Assembly: GCF_002204185.1 (NCBI RefSeq)
Contig: NZ_MXPU01000001.1
Span: forward strand, 248,001-312,000
Length of the DNA stretch: 64,000 bases
Reading direction: 5' to 3'
Source of the DNA: Rhizobium esperanzae
GTDB taxonomy: Bacteria > Pseudomonadota > Alphaproteobacteria > Rhizobiales > Rhizobiaceae
The notes beneath the pieces were generated by a model. That model ran no database searches. It was not told the DNA's origin and worked only from the letters and a program-made list of their open reading frames with translations. A program made the position numbers and the translations under genes. Shown piece after piece: positions 34,634 to 43,796 of this stretch (the first letter of the stretch is position 1; each line of letters opens with the position of its first letter).

Positions 34634-35614
34634 ATGACCCTTGCCAACCTGCCACCGCTCGTCACCGTGTTCGGAGGCTCCGGCTTCGTGGGCAGACATG
34701 TGGTGCGGGCGCTCGCTAAGCGCGGCTATCGCATCCGGGTCGCCGTACGCCGGCCCGATCTCGCCGGCTTCCTGCAGCCGCTCGGCAATGTCGGCCAAAT
34801 TTCTTTCGTGCAGGCGAACCTGCGCTATCGCAACTCGATCGACCGTGCCGCCGAGGGCGCCAGCCACGTCGTCAACTGCGTCGGTATTTTGCATGAGACC
34901 GGCCGGAACACCTTCGATGCGGTGCAGGAATTCGGCGCACGCGCAGTTGCCGAAGCGGCGCGCAATGCCGGCGCGACCCTCACCCATATTTCGGCCATCG
35001 GCGCCAATGCCGATTCCGATTCGGCTTATGGCCGCACCAAAGGCCGCGCGGAAGCGGCCATCCTCTCCATCAAGCCTGATGCGGTGATCTTCCGTCCGTC
35101 GATCGTCTTCGGACCGGAGGACAGCTTCTTCAACAAGTTTGCCGACATGGCCCGCATGTCGCCTGTCCTGCCGCTGGTCGGCGGCGGCAAGACGAAATTC
35201 CAGCCTGTTTATGTCGAGGACGTCGCCGAGGCGGTCGCCCGCGCCGTCGACGGCAAGGTTGCCGGCGGCAAGATCTATGAACTCGGCGGACCCGAGGTGC
35301 TGAGCTTCCGCGAATGTCTCGAGATGATGCTGAAGGTGACGAGCCGCAAGAACCCGCTGGTGTCCCTGCCCTTCGGTCTGGCTTCGCTGATCGGCAGCAT
35401 AGCCTCGCTGATCCCCTTCGTGACACCGCCGATCACGCCGGACCAGGTGCGCCTGCTCAAGCGCGACAACGTCGTATCCCCAGAAGCCGAGGCGGAAGGC
35501 CGCACATTGAAGGGCCTCGGCATTACGCCGACCATGCCGGCATCGGTGCTCGGCTCCTACCTCGTGCAGTACCGTCCGCACGGCCAGTATACCGGCTCCG
35601 GCAAGGCCGCCTGA
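34634..35614 (+). CDS. NDUFA9-like NAD(P)-binding complex I-associated family protein
   Basis: The 326-residue atypical short-chain dehydrogenase has TVFGGSGFVGRHVVRALAKRGYRIRVAVRRPD as cofactor-binding region (residues 10-41), VVNCVGILHETGRNTF near 80, and VYVEDVAEAV near 190. In alphaproteobacteria this family is related to the mitochondrial complex I accessory subunit NDUFA9, which binds NADPH but is not catalytic. The start at 34634 is chosen for its CGAGGAG ribosome site and short N terminus. A strong intrinsic terminator follows 22 bases after its stop. Confidence 0.85.
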   Translation: MTLANLPPLVTVFGGSGFVGRHVVRALAKRGYRIRVAVRRPDLAGFLQPLGNVGQISFVQANLRYRNSIDRAAEGASHVVNCVGILHETGRNTFDAVQEFGARAVAEAARNAGATLTHISAIGANADSDSAYGRTKGRAEAAILSIKPDAVIFRPSIVFGPEDSFFNKFADMARMSPVLPLVGGGKTKFQPVYVEDVAEAVARAVDGKVAGGKIYELGGPEVLSFRECLEMMLKVTSRKNPLVSLPFGLASLIGSIASLIPFVTPPITPDQVRLLKRDNVVSPEAEAEGRTLKGLGITPTMPASVLGSYLVQYRPHGQYTGSGKAA

Positions 35615-35635
35615 CCATCTTTCCCGAGGAACGAT

Positions 35636-35668
35636 AACGCCGTCCGCCGGTCCTGCGGGCGGCGTTTT
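35636..35668 (+). terminator. Intrinsic terminator of the pmtA-pyrF-NDUFA9 run
   Basis: AACGCCGTCCGC (35636-35647) pairs with GCGGGCGGCGTT (35655-35666) with one G-T wobble, leading into TTTTG and CTTTG. It lies 21 bases after the last stop codon. Confidence 0.8.
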
Positions 35669-35931
35669 GCTTTGCCGCAGCACCTTTACCGTTGCGGCGT
35701 CCTGAACGGTGTGCGACGCCGCCATGCCGGCGCAAGCTCAGCCTGTTTTCCTGCCGGCTATAGCGAGCAGCGTTGCATAAAAGGCGCAGCGGAAATTTTG
35801 TGGAATTAACACCAAATTTAGCAGGAACGTTTATTGCTATTTGTCATTCCACTGACTACCAAACCCCGCGTCTTCCAACGGACTCAATGTCTGCGAAGGC
35901 GTGCGACAATCACTGTGAAAGGCATTACTCG

Positions 35932-36084
35932 ATGGGCAAGTCAATCGCGCTCCTTTTTGCGTGTGCGGCGCTGATTATCATGGCAGGCTCTTTCGTTGCG
36001 CCCGGTTCGGTCGCGGCGGTCAAGGGCGACTGCTCGCCGGCCTACGGCGTCGATCCTTGCTCGACGGCTTCGATCAGCCATTGA
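35932..36084 (+). CDS. Small exported protein of about 50 residues
   Basis: A start at 35932 gives MGKSIALLFACAALIIMAGSFVAPGSVAAVKGDCS and 50 residues in all. A clear signal peptide (residues 1-27, cleavage near SVAA) is followed by a mature peptide of about 22 residues with two cysteines (DCSPAYGVDPCST), which may form a disulfide. An upstream in-frame Met at 35887 would add a non-hydrophobic extension. The upstream 150 bp is AT-rich and promoter-like, and a GC hairpin follows. I do not recognise the family; a small secreted peptide is the most that can be said. Confidence 0.6.
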   Translation: MGKSIALLFACAALIIMAGSFVAPGSVAAVKGDCSPAYGVDPCSTASISH

Positions 36085-36091
36085 CGAAAAG

Positions 36092-36110
36092 GCCGGCACC
36101 TTGCGCCGGC
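36092..36110 (+). terminator. Possible terminator after the small exported protein
   Basis: Two copies of GCCGGC (36092-36097 and 36105-36110) form a self-complementary 6-bp stem with a seven-base loop, eight bases after the stop codon. It lacks a T run. Confidence 0.4.
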
Positions 36111-36319
36111 GTCTACGAAGACAAGCAGTCGGGAACGCCGAACAAAGCGTTTCCGCAATGAAGGCTCGGTATTGCCAGCTTCGAAGCGGCGACGAGCGTC
36201 CTTCCTCTCAAGACAGATGTGAAAACTCGACGCTTGGCGGCCGAGCGGGTATTCGTGCGCCCGATTCCGACGGGCAATGCATTCGCGCCGGGAGTTGCGC
36301 GAATGCATTTGCAGGTGCC

Positions 36320-37117
36320 TCAGGCGATCATACCCGTTGCGGCCATGCCGAGCAGCAAGACGCCGAGAATGATGCGGTAGACGGCAAACAGCGTGAAGCG
36401 GTTGCTTCTGATATAGGCGAGCAGCCATTTGACGGCGATGAAAGCGACGATCGTGGAGACCACGAAGGCGATGGCGAGCGCCGTCCAGTCTTCACCTGCC
36501 GCGCCGCCGTCCTTGAAGGTCTTCAGCAGTTCATAGCCGCTTGCGGCATACATTGTGGGGATGCCGACGAGAAAGGCGAATTCGGTCGCCGCGGCGCGAT
36601 TGCCGGTGCCGGCCAGCAGGGCGACGAAAATCGTGGCGCCGGAACGTGACGTACCCGGAAAGACGCCGGCAACGATCTGGGCGATGCCGACCAGGATGGC
36701 AACAAGCCAGGTGATCTGCTTATGCGGCGGCCGGCGCGCGGCGGCCCATTCGGCAAAGATCATCCAGATGCCGCCGATGATGAGCGCCCAGGCGATCGGC
36801 GTCGCGGTCTCGGGAAGTTCGAAGCCGAGCTTCTTGACGACGAGGCCGAGGATAGCGGTGATGAGAAATGCGACGATCAGCTTGGCGGCATAGTCCCGAT
36901 TCTCAGGCTCGCGCCAGCCGAGCACCAGATCCAGCAGGCGGCGCCAATAGATGATGGTGACGGCAAGGATGGCACCCGCCTGAATGACGATATTGAACAT
37001 GTCCGACCGATGGCCGAGCCATTGCTCTGCAATGATGAGATGGCCGGTGCTCGAGATCGGCAGAAACTCGGTGATCCCCTCGATGACACCGAGAATGGCG
37101 GCATTGATATAGTCCAT
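36320..37117 (-). CDS. uppP: Undecaprenyl-diphosphatase
   Basis: The 265-residue membrane enzyme (BacA/UppP) has the first active-site region GVIEGITEFLPISSTGHLIIAE at about residues 10-31 and the second GVFPGTSRSGATIFVALLAG near 151-170, with eight hydrophobic segments. It dephosphorylates undecaprenyl pyrophosphate to recycle the lipid carrier for peptidoglycan and polysaccharides, and overexpression gives bacitracin resistance in known cases. The preceding 258-bp gap and the 235-bp gap after its stop show no clear gene. Confidence 0.95.
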   Translation of the reverse strand: MDYINAAILGVIEGITEFLPISSTGHLIIAEQWLGHRSDMFNIVIQAGAILAVTIIYWRRLLDLVLGWREPENRDYAAKLIVAFLITAILGLVVKKLGFELPETATPIAWALIIGGIWMIFAEWAAARRPPHKQITWLVAILVGIAQIVAGVFPGTSRSGATIFVALLAGTGNRAAATEFAFLVGIPTMYAASGYELLKTFKDGGAAGEDWTALAIAFVVSTIVAFIAVKWLLAYIRSNRFTLFAVYRIILGVLLLGMAATGMIA

Positions 37118-37375
37118 AAATTGTCTCCGGTTTAAAGATCGTTCGGATCGAGCCTTTCCTGCTGGAAATTCTCTGAGCTGCGTCTGAACCGATCAGGCAG
37201 CCGTTATCCTCGTAGGCACGATGTGTGTTTTGTCCCTTGTCAGATGGCGTGAAAGCCGATTCGCTTGTATTGGCCGGGCCAAACTCCTATAGCTTCAACC
37301 AATGAGTCATGACTAAGGCGCTATAAACGAGCTGCCACACAGTCCTGTAACAGCAATCATAAAGCCCGAGTATCG

Positions 37376-38068
37376 ATGCCCACGCTTTATCATCATCCCA
37401 TGTCCTCCGCATCTCGCTTCGTCCGGCTGATCCTGGCGGAATACGGCTATCAGGCGGATCTGATCGAAGAGCAGACATGGGAGAAGCGCCGGGATTTCCT
37501 GGCGCTCAATCCGGCCGGTACGCTGCCGGTCTATGTCGACGACAGCATGCGTGCGCTCTGTGGCGCGAGCGTCATTTCCGAATATCTCGACGAGACGCAC
37601 GGGGTCTTGAAGCGCGACCGGCGACTGCTCGCCGAGGACCCATTCCAGCGGGCGGAAATCCGCAGGCTGACCGAATGGTTCATGCAGAAGATGGAAAACG
37701 ACGTGACGAAGCCGCTCGCCCGTGAGCGTGTCTACAAGTTGCAGATGACATCAGATCAGGGTGGCGGAGCGCCGGATTCGAAGATTTTGCGCACGGCCCG
37801 CGCGAATATCCGCCAGCATATGCGTTATCTCACCTGGCTTGCCGGCTCGCGCCAATGGCTGGCGGGCGACCGGATGAGCTATGCCGATCTCGCCGCCGCC
37901 GCCTCGGTCTCAATCCTCGATTATCTCGGCGAGATCGAGTGGGCCGAAGCCCCCGTCGTCAAGGAGTGGTATCAGCGGCTGAAATCGCGCCCCTCTTTCC
38001 GGCCGATGCTGACGGAGCGCGTGCGCGGCCTGACCCCCGTTTCACACTATGCCGATCTGGATTTCTGA
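37376..38068 (+). CDS. Glutathione S-transferase family protein
   Basis: The 230-residue protein has a thioredoxin-fold N-terminal domain beginning PTLYHHPMSSASRFVRLILAEYGYQ, where the Ser pair near residues 9-10 occupies the GSH-activating position. The cis-proline region NPAGTLPVYVDD lies near 42-53 and SVISEYLDE near 63-71, followed by an all-helical C-terminal domain with LAGDRMSYADLAAAASVSILDY. It is 12 bases before queG on the same strand and likely co-transcribed. The substrate is unknown. Confidence 0.87.
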   Translation: MPTLYHHPMSSASRFVRLILAEYGYQADLIEEQTWEKRRDFLALNPAGTLPVYVDDSMRALCGASVISEYLDETHGVLKRDRRLLAEDPFQRAEIRRLTEWFMQKMENDVTKPLARERVYKLQMTSDQGGGAPDSKILRTARANIRQHMRYLTWLAGSRQWLAGDRMSYADLAAAASVSILDYLGEIEWAEAPVVKEWYQRLKSRPSFRPMLTERVRGLTPVSHYADLDF

Positions 38069-38080
38069 CGAGGGCTCTTC

Positions 38081-39238
38081 ATGCCCGAAGCTTATAGAGA
38101 TGACAAAGAGCGGCGGCGCCGCGACAATTTGACCGAGTTCGTCAGGACGGAATCTGCCGCCAAGGGCTTCGATCTCTGCCGCATCACCCGCCCGGATGCG
38201 ATTCCTGAAGCGAAGCAGCGCCTCGGCCAGTTCATCGATGCCGGGCGCCACGGGACAATGGAGTGGATGGCGGAGACGCGCGAGCGGCGCGGCGATCCCC
38301 TGACACTCTGGAGCGAGGTGCGATCCGTCGTTGTCTTCGGCCTCAACTACGCCCCGGAAGAAGATCCGCGCGGCATCCTCGACAAGCCGGACAAGGCGGC
38401 CATCTCCGTTTATGCCCGCAACCGCGATTATCACGACATCATCAAGGGCCGGCTGAAGGAGATCGCCACGCGTTTTGCGGCGCGGGCCGGTGCCGATGTG
38501 AAGGTCTTCGTCGATACTGCGCCCGTCATGGAAAAGCCCTTAGCGGCGGCGGCGGGCCTCGGCTGGCAGGGCAAACATACCAATCTCGTCAGCCGCACGC
38601 ACGGCTCCTGGCTGTTTCTTGGCAGCATGTTCACCACTGCCGATCTTGCCGTCGACGCGCCGGAGACCGATCATTGTGGCTCCTGCCGCGCCTGTCTCGA
38701 TGTCTGCCCGACGGCTGCCTTCCCCGCGCCCTATCAGATCGATGCGCGACGCTGCATCTCCTATCTCACCATCGAGCACAAGGGGCCGATAGACCCCGAT
38801 CTCAGGCCGCTGATCGGCAATCGCATCTATGGCTGTGACGACTGTCTTGCCGCCTGCCCCTGGAACAAGTTCGCGGTCTCCGCTTCCGAAATGAAGCTCA
38901 AGGCCCGCGAAGATCTGCAGGAGCCGTCGCTCACCTTTCTGCTGACGCTCGACGACGCCGCCTTCCGCGCCTTTTTCAGCGGCTCGCCGGTCAAGCGGAT
39001 CGGCCGCGACCGCTTCATCCGTAATGTGCTGATCGCCGCCGGAAATTCCGGCGAGACGGCGCTCATTGCGCAATGTCGCGAACTCGCCGGCGATGCCGCC
39101 CCGGCGGTGCGCGGCATGGCGGTCTGGGCGCTTTCCCGGCTGATGGAGGCTGGCGAATTCTCGGCCTTTGCCGCACAAAGGACTGATGAGAGCGACGACG
39201 ATGTGCTGCACGAATGGCGGCTGGCGGGAGTGGGCTGA
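38081..39238 (+). CDS. queG: Epoxyqueuosine reductase
   Basis: The 385-residue cobalamin- and iron-sulfur-dependent enzyme has the N-terminal [10 protein letters not shown] region and the GRHGTMEWM loop near residues 51-59. Two ferredoxin-type clusters follow: [15 protein letters not shown] near 198-212 and [12 protein letters not shown] near 248-259. A C-terminal HEAT-like stretch includes the [12 protein letters not shown] helix. It reduces epoxyqueuosine to queuosine in the last step of tRNA wobble modification. It overlaps the following SDR gene by TGATG, showing tight coupling. Confidence 0.95.
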   Translation: MPEAYRDDKERRRRDNLTEFVRTESAAKGFDLCRITRPDAIPEAKQRLGQFIDAGRHGTMEWMAETRERRGDPLTLWSEVRSVVVFGLNYAPEEDPRGILDKPDKAAISVYARNRDYHDIIKGRLKEIATRFAARAGADVKVFVDTAPVMEKPLAAAAGLGWQGKHTNLVSRTHGSWLFLGSMFTTADLAVDAPETDHCGSCRACLDVCPTAAFPAPYQIDARRCISYLTIEHKGPIDPDLRPLIGNRIYGCDDCLAACPWNKFAVSASEMKLKAREDLQEPSLTFLLTLDDAAFRAFFSGSPVKRIGRDRFIRNVLIAAGNSGETALIAQCRELAGDAAPAVRGMAVWALSRLMEAGEFSAFAAQRTDESDDDVLHEWRLAGVG

Positions 39239-40107
39239 TGCATGTGATGATCTTTGGCTGCGGTTATTCCGGCACGGCGATTGCGAAGGCCTTCGCCAGC
39301 CAGGGCGTGCGCGTTTCCGGCACCACGCGTTCGGCCGAGAAGCTCGAGGCGCTGCGAGCCAACGGGATCGAAGCCTTCCTCTTCGATGGCGAGACAATGG
39401 GAGACGAGCTGAGCCGCGCTCTTGAGAGCGTCACCCACCTCGTGCAATCGATCGCCCCGGGAAAGGCCGACCCGCTGCTGCGGCTGTTGGGCGAAGACAG
39501 CGCCCGTTTCCTGCCCCGGCTCGAATGGATCGGCTATCTCTCCACCGTCGGCGTCTATGGCGATCACCAGGGCGCATGGATCAACGAGGAAACACCTTGC
39601 GTGCCTGTCTCCGGACGCTCGAAGGAGCGGCTCGAGGCGGAAGAAGGCTGGCTAGCAATGGGCCGCAAGCGTGGCGTTCCCGCGGCGGTGCTGCGTCTTT
39701 CCGGCATCTACGGGCCGGGGCGCAACGCCTTCTGCAATCTCGAAAAGGGCACGGCGCGGCGGCTGATCAAGAAGGACCAGGTCTTCAACCGCATCCGCGT
39801 CGAGGACATCGGCGCGGCGGCGCGCTTCCTGTCGGAGCGCGGCCTCGGCGGCATCTATAATGTCACCGACGACCGGCCCGGGCCGCCGCAGGACGTGATC
39901 GTCGAGGCGGCACGGCTGATGGGCGTCGAACCGCCGCCGGAACAGGCTTTCGAAACTGCCGAACTGACCCCGATGGCGCGCTCCTTCTACGGCGAGAACA
40001 AGCGGGTTTCCAATGCGAGACTGAAGGCGGCCGGTTTCGGATTCTCCTTCCCGAACTACCCGATGTCGCTTGCACAATTGTGGCAGGACGGACGCTGGCG
40101 CGGTTAG
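39238..40107 (+). CDS. SDR/NAD-dependent epimerase-like protein
   Basis: The 289-residue protein begins [23 protein letters not shown], an extended SDR cofactor loop with GxxGxxG-like spacing (GCGYSGTA). ESVTHLVQSIAP follows, then the YLSTVGVYGDHQGAWINEETP segment near residues 98-118 and SGRSKERLEAEEGW at the YxxxK region, in which Tyr is replaced by Ser. It resembles YeeZ/NAD-epimerase-like proteins. The start lies within the queG stop (TGATG), giving translational coupling; a functional link to queuosine is not established. Confidence 0.82.
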   Translation: MHVMIFGCGYSGTAIAKAFASQGVRVSGTTRSAEKLEALRANGIEAFLFDGETMGDELSRALESVTHLVQSIAPGKADPLLRLLGEDSARFLPRLEWIGYLSTVGVYGDHQGAWINEETPCVPVSGRSKERLEAEEGWLAMGRKRGVPAAVLRLSGIYGPGRNAFCNLEKGTARRLIKKDQVFNRIRVEDIGAAARFLSERGLGGIYNVTDDRPGPPQDVIVEAARLMGVEPPPEQAFETAELTPMARSFYGENKRVSNARLKAAGFGFSFPNYPMSLAQLWQDGRWRG

Positions 40108-40506
40108 ATCCGGGCGGTCAGAGTCATCACTCAAAATGAGTAGGAAATTCCTACTTTCCGCAACTCTACGAACAATTCTCGCCGCATCTTATGGTTAACA
40201 GCCTTTGAATTTGCTCAAATGTGGCAGCAAATATGGCGAAGGCAGAAAAAAAAATTTCGTGATTTCCGTGAGAACCGCGCCACCTGAAACTTCGTCGGAA
40301 AATTCATTTGAATTTTGGCTGATTCCATTGGGTTTTTTCTACGTGCGGCCGCACGAGGCAAATTCCGAAATTTTATCAATAGCATCACAAATATTACGCA
40401 CTGTAACATTCCGTGATCTCACGCGGCACTTTTTTGCCATTTTTCGACGGATTTAAGCCCCGCCGCCTGTAAGGGCGCGCGTTCAATAGTTGAGGGATAC
40501 TTCGTT
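40108..40506 (+). other. 399-bp AT-rich intergenic region upstream of the RlpA-like gene
   Basis: No gene is supported. Composition is strikingly AT-rich from about 40195 to 40450, with A and T runs near 40248 and a GCGGCCGC palindrome near 40347. A perfect AGTAGGAA-A-TTCCTACT inverted repeat (40139-40155) lies just after the SDR gene and may end its transcript or bind a regulator. The rest is probably the promoter of the RlpA-like gene. Confidence 0.5.
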
Positions 40507-40869
40507 TTGAAGAAAATCAGCCGTTCTATTATCGCTGCCGCAACTATTGCAGCCTTCTCTTCCATGCTTCCGGCGGAAGGTTTTGCTGCAAATGGCTGCG
40601 GCGGTGCTTCATGGTACGCTCTTCACTCCAAAACTGCTTCCGGAGAACGTATGAACCCCGCCGTCTTGACTGCCGCGCATCGTTCGCTCGCATTCGGCAC
40701 CAAGGTGAAGGTCACCAACCGCAACAATGGCCGCACCGTCGTCGTCCGCATCAATGATCGCGGTCCGTTCATCCGCGGCCGTGTGCTGGATCTGTCGCGC
40801 GCCGCCGCACAGAATATCGGCATGGTGAGCTCCGGCACGGCGAAGGTCTGCTACCAGGTGATCAGCTAA
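40507..40869 (+). CDS. RlpA-like DPBB protein (septal ring lytic transglycosylase type), TTG start
   Basis: The 120-residue protein has a signal peptide ([20 protein letters not shown], cleavage after FAA near residue 26) followed by one double-psi beta-barrel: [40 protein letters not shown] and [22 protein letters not shown]. The His and Asp of the RlpA lytic site are present (AHRSLAFG and INDRGPF). It lacks a SPOR domain and lipobox, so it is a minimal secreted DPBB protein. The start is a TTG at 40507, with GAGGGA about 10 bases upstream and no better ATG in frame. Confidence 0.85.
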   Translation: MKKISRSIIAAATIAAFSSMLPAEGFAANGCGGASWYALHSKTASGERMNPAVLTAAHRSLAFGTKVKVTNRNNGRTVVVRINDRGPFIRGRVLDLSRAAAQNIGMVSSGTAKVCYQVIS

Positions 40870-40889
40870 GCCCGGAGCTTGCACCGCCT

Positions 40890-40905
40890 GCGCCGTCAGC
40901 GGCGC
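40890..40905 (+). terminator. Possible terminator after the RlpA-like gene
   Basis: GCGCCG (40890-40895) and CGGCGC (40900-40905) form a perfect six-base stem with a TCAG tetraloop, 20 bases after the stop. It is followed by a mixed T-rich stretch rather than a pure T run. Confidence 0.4.
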
Positions 40906-41018
40906 TTGCTCTTGCCGCCAATCGCGGTTACCACGCGGTTGAGACTTGTGAACAATCCACCCCGCGACTGTCGCGGCTGACCGGATCCTTCGCAGGCATG
41001 GCAACAGGAGACTTGTGA

Positions 41019-42308
41019 ATGCGTCTGGGCGGCCGCCTCGAAGGGGCGATTTCTGTGCTCGCGGACATCGATGCCCGCAAGCGGCCTGTCGCCGACGCGC
41101 TGAAGGACTGGGGCCTCGCGCACCGCTTCGCCGGTTCCGGCGATCGTGCGGCGATCGGCAACATCGTCTACGACGCTTTGCGCATGCGGCTTTCCCATGC
41201 TTGGCTGATGGATGACGACAGCGCTGCGGCCATTGCCCACGCCGTCATGTTCCGTCAATGGGGCTTTACCCCAGACGGTCTTGCCGCCGAACTCGCCGAC
41301 GACAAGTTTGCGCCGGCGCCACTTTCACCCGAGGCCGCAACCGCCTTTGCGAGCCGCTCGCTCGACGATGCGCCACCGCATATCCGCGGCGATATTCCCG
41401 AATGGGTCCAATCCTCCTTCGAACAGGCTTTCGGTACGGGCTGGCTCGCCGAAGCACAGGCGCTTGCTGCCCGCCCGACGCTCGATCTGCGCGCCAACAT
41501 CCTGAAGGCTTCGCGCGACAAGACGGTCAAGGCGCTCGAAAGAGCCGGCGCGCATGCGGCGAAGATCGCCCGCTACGGCATCCGGATTGCCGCCGGAGAA
41601 GGCGCCTCGCGCCTGCCAAACGTGACAGCCGAGCTTTCGTTCCAAAAGGGCTGGTTCGAAGTTCAGGACGAGGGTTCGCAAATCGTCGCCGATCTGGTGC
41701 TGGCGCGCGAGGGCGAACAGATCCTCGATTATTGCGCCGGCGGCGGCGGCAAGACGCTCGCCATGGCGGCCGCCATGCAGAACAAGGGCCAGGTTCACGC
41801 CTATGACGCCGACCGCAAACGGCTGGCGCCGATCATCGAGCGGCTGAAGCGGGCGGGCACGCGCAATGTCCAGGTGCATGACGACGCCAGGGGACTCTCC
41901 GGCCTTGCCGGGCGTTGTGACAAGGTGCTGGTCGACGCGCCCTGCACCGGCACCGGCACATGGCGCCGCCGCCCCGATACGAAATGGCGGCTGACGGCGA
42001 AGAACCTCGATGAACGCACCGCCCAGCAGCAGGACGCGCTGGCGCAGGCGAGCGGATTCGTCAAACCGGGCGGCGAACTGATCTATGTCACCTGCTCGGT
42101 GCTGCCTCAGGAAAATGAGGAACAGGTGCGCCGCTTTACGGCCGGGAACCCTGGTTTTGAGATCGTCAGCGCCCTGCCCGTCTGGGACGGCCTGTTCGGA
42201 AAACAGGCGCCGCGTCCGCACTCTTCCGACGGTCTGACGGTGACGCTGACGCCCGCCTCCACCGACACGGACGGCTTCTTCTTCTGCCGCATGCAGCGCA
42301 AGGGCTGA
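41019..42308 (+). CDS. RsmB/NOP family rRNA m5C methyltransferase-like protein
   Basis: The 429-residue protein has an N-terminal NusB-like region and a C-terminal SAM-dependent RNA m5C methyltransferase domain. The SAM loop is LDYCAGGGGKTLAMAAAM near residues 239-256. The two cysteines of the reaction lie in DAPCTGTGTW (Cys309) and VTCSVLPQENEEQV (Cys359), and the RRRPDTKWRL signature follows. In E. coli RsmB the second cysteine attacks C6 of cytosine while the first aids release. Whether the target is 16S C967 is not certain because alphaproteobacteria carry several paralogues. Confidence 0.9.
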   Translation: MRLGGRLEGAISVLADIDARKRPVADALKDWGLAHRFAGSGDRAAIGNIVYDALRMRLSHAWLMDDDSAAAIAHAVMFRQWGFTPDGLAAELADDKFAPAPLSPEAATAFASRSLDDAPPHIRGDIPEWVQSSFEQAFGTGWLAEAQALAARPTLDLRANILKASRDKTVKALERAGAHAAKIARYGIRIAAGEGASRLPNVTAELSFQKGWFEVQDEGSQIVADLVLAREGEQILDYCAGGGGKTLAMAAAMQNKGQVHAYDADRKRLAPIIERLKRAGTRNVQVHDDARGLSGLAGRCDKVLVDAPCTGTGTWRRRPDTKWRLTAKNLDERTAQQQDALAQASGFVKPGGELIYVTCSVLPQENEEQVRRFTAGNPGFEIVSALPVWDGLFGKQAPRPHSSDGLTVTLTPASTDTDGFFFCRMQRKG

Positions 42309-42416
42309 CGCCCCCGCGACAGCCGCTGACTGGAGCTTGCCGTTTCGGCGGCATGAAGGTGGTGATTTTCAGCCAAATGGGCCTGAAAAAACCAGCGTGT
42401 GCTGGCCCGCGCCCTT

Positions 42417-42433
42417 CTTAAAATCATTCCAAA
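42417..42433 (+). promoter_or_regulatory. Irr-box-like (ICE-like) sequence upstream of the imelysin operon
   Basis: CTTAAAA-TCA-TTCCAAA (42417-42433) agrees with the published rhizobial Irr motif TTTAGAA-N3-TTCTAAA at 11 of 14 fixed positions. It lies 92 bases before the imelysin start and 9 bases upstream of a TTGACA hexamer (42443-42448), a position that fits activation as well as repression. Such a match can occur by chance in AT-rich DNA, so this is a candidate only. Confidence 0.4.
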
Positions 42434-42508
42434 CTAGAGCGTTTGACACCAGTTTACTTTTGCGCGAAGAGACGGAGCCCGACGGAAGATCCGTCACAGG
42501 AGAGGATT

Positions 42509-43786
42509 ATGAAGCTCAACAGCAAATTCCGCGCAGCCGTGCTGGCGATTGCCCCCGCAGCCCTGCTCGCCCTTCCCGCGCAGGCCGCGACCGATGCTAG
42601 CGCCGTGGTGAAACATTATGCCGAGGTGGCGCACGCCAAATACGAGGACTCACTGACGACTGCCAAGGCGCTCGATACCGCCATCGACGCTTTCCTGAAG
42701 ACGCCGACCGACGAGACGCTCAAGGCCGCCCGGGATGCCTGGATCAAGGCGCGCGTCCCCTACCAGCAGACCGAAGTCTATCGTTTCGGCAATCCGATCG
42801 TCGACGACTGGGAAGGCAAGGTCAACGCCTGGCCGCTCGATGAAGGCCTGATCGATTATGTCGATCCTGCCTACGGCACCGAGAGCGACGAAAACTCGCT
42901 TTATGTCGCGAACGTCATCGCCAACAAGACGATCAAGATCGACGGCAAGGATGTCGACGCCTCCAAGCTGACGCCCGAATTCCTCTCCGGCACGCTCGCC
43001 GAGGCCGGTGGCATCGAAGCCAATGTCGCGACCGGTTACCACGCCATCGAATTCCTGCTCTGGGGCCAGGATCTGAACGGCACCGGTCCCGGCGCCGGCA
43101 ACCGCCCGGCCACCGATTACGACCTCAAGAACTGCACGCACGGCAATTGCGACCGCCGCGCCGAATATCTGAAGTCCGCCTCCACCCTGCTCGTTTCCGA
43201 CCTCATGGAAATGGCCGACAACTGGAAGCCGGACGGGGCTGCAACGAAGAACGTCGAAGCCGATCCGAAGGCCGGCCTCGTCGCGATCCTGACCGGCATG
43301 GGTTCACTCTCCTATGGCGAGCTTGCCGGCGAGCGCATGAAGCTCGGCCTGCTGCTGCACGATCCGGAAGAAGAGCATGATTGCTTCTCCGACAATACCT
43401 ACAATTCGCATCTCAACGACGCCATCGGTATCGCCGCCGCCTACACCGGCAACTACACCCGCGTCGACGGCACCAAGCTCAGCGGCCCGTCGCTGCACGA
43501 CCTCGTCGCCGCCAAGGATAAGGCGCTCGATGCCGAGATGGACGGCAAGCTCAACAAGACGCTCGATGCGATGAACGCCATGGCCAAGCGCGGCGAGACG
43601 GTCGAGAAGTACGACCAGATGATCGCCGAGGGCAACAAGGAAGGCAACGCCGTCGTGCAGGCCGCCATCGACGGGCTGATCGACCAAACGAAATCGATCC
43701 AGCGCGTTATTGCCGCACTCGATCTCGGCGCCGTTCAGCTTGAAGGTTCCGACAGCTTGGATAATCCTAACGCCGTCTTCAAATAA
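42509..43786 (+). CDS. Imelysin family (M75-like) periplasmic protein with intact GxHxxE
   Basis: The 425-residue protein starts at 42509 after AGGAGAGG, with a signal peptide to about residue 25 (LPAQAA). The imelysin fold begins with VVKHYAEVAHAKYEDSL, and the defining GxHxxE motif is present as GYHAIE (His178, Glu181) followed by FLLWGQDLNGTGPGAGNRP. It has the long two-domain imelysin length. The family is iron-regulated and iron-binding; known peptidase activity is disputed and the name M75 is historical. It is the first gene of a four-gene run (imelysin, di-haem oxidoreductase, imelysin, DUF1513) with an Irr-like box upstream. Confidence 0.9.
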   Translation: MKLNSKFRAAVLAIAPAALLALPAQAATDASAVVKHYAEVAHAKYEDSLTTAKALDTAIDAFLKTPTDETLKAARDAWIKARVPYQQTEVYRFGNPIVDDWEGKVNAWPLDEGLIDYVDPAYGTESDENSLYVANVIANKTIKIDGKDVDASKLTPEFLSGTLAEAGGIEANVATGYHAIEFLLWGQDLNGTGPGAGNRPATDYDLKNCTHGNCDRRAEYLKSASTLLVSDLMEMADNWKPDGAATKNVEADPKAGLVAILTGMGSLSYGELAGERMKLGLLLHDPEEEHDCFSDNTYNSHLNDAIGIAAAYTGNYTRVDGTKLSGPSLHDLVAAKDKALDAEMDGKLNKTLDAMNAMAKRGETVEKYDQMIAEGNKEGNAVVQAAIDGLIDQTKSIQRVIAALDLGAVQLEGSDSLDNPNAVFK

Positions 43787-43796
43787 GCAAAAAGGC

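Noticed and set aside
37118..37375. Candidate regulatory RNA between uppP and the GST gene
   Set aside because: No stable terminator, conserved riboswitch core or strong promoter could be recognised by eye.
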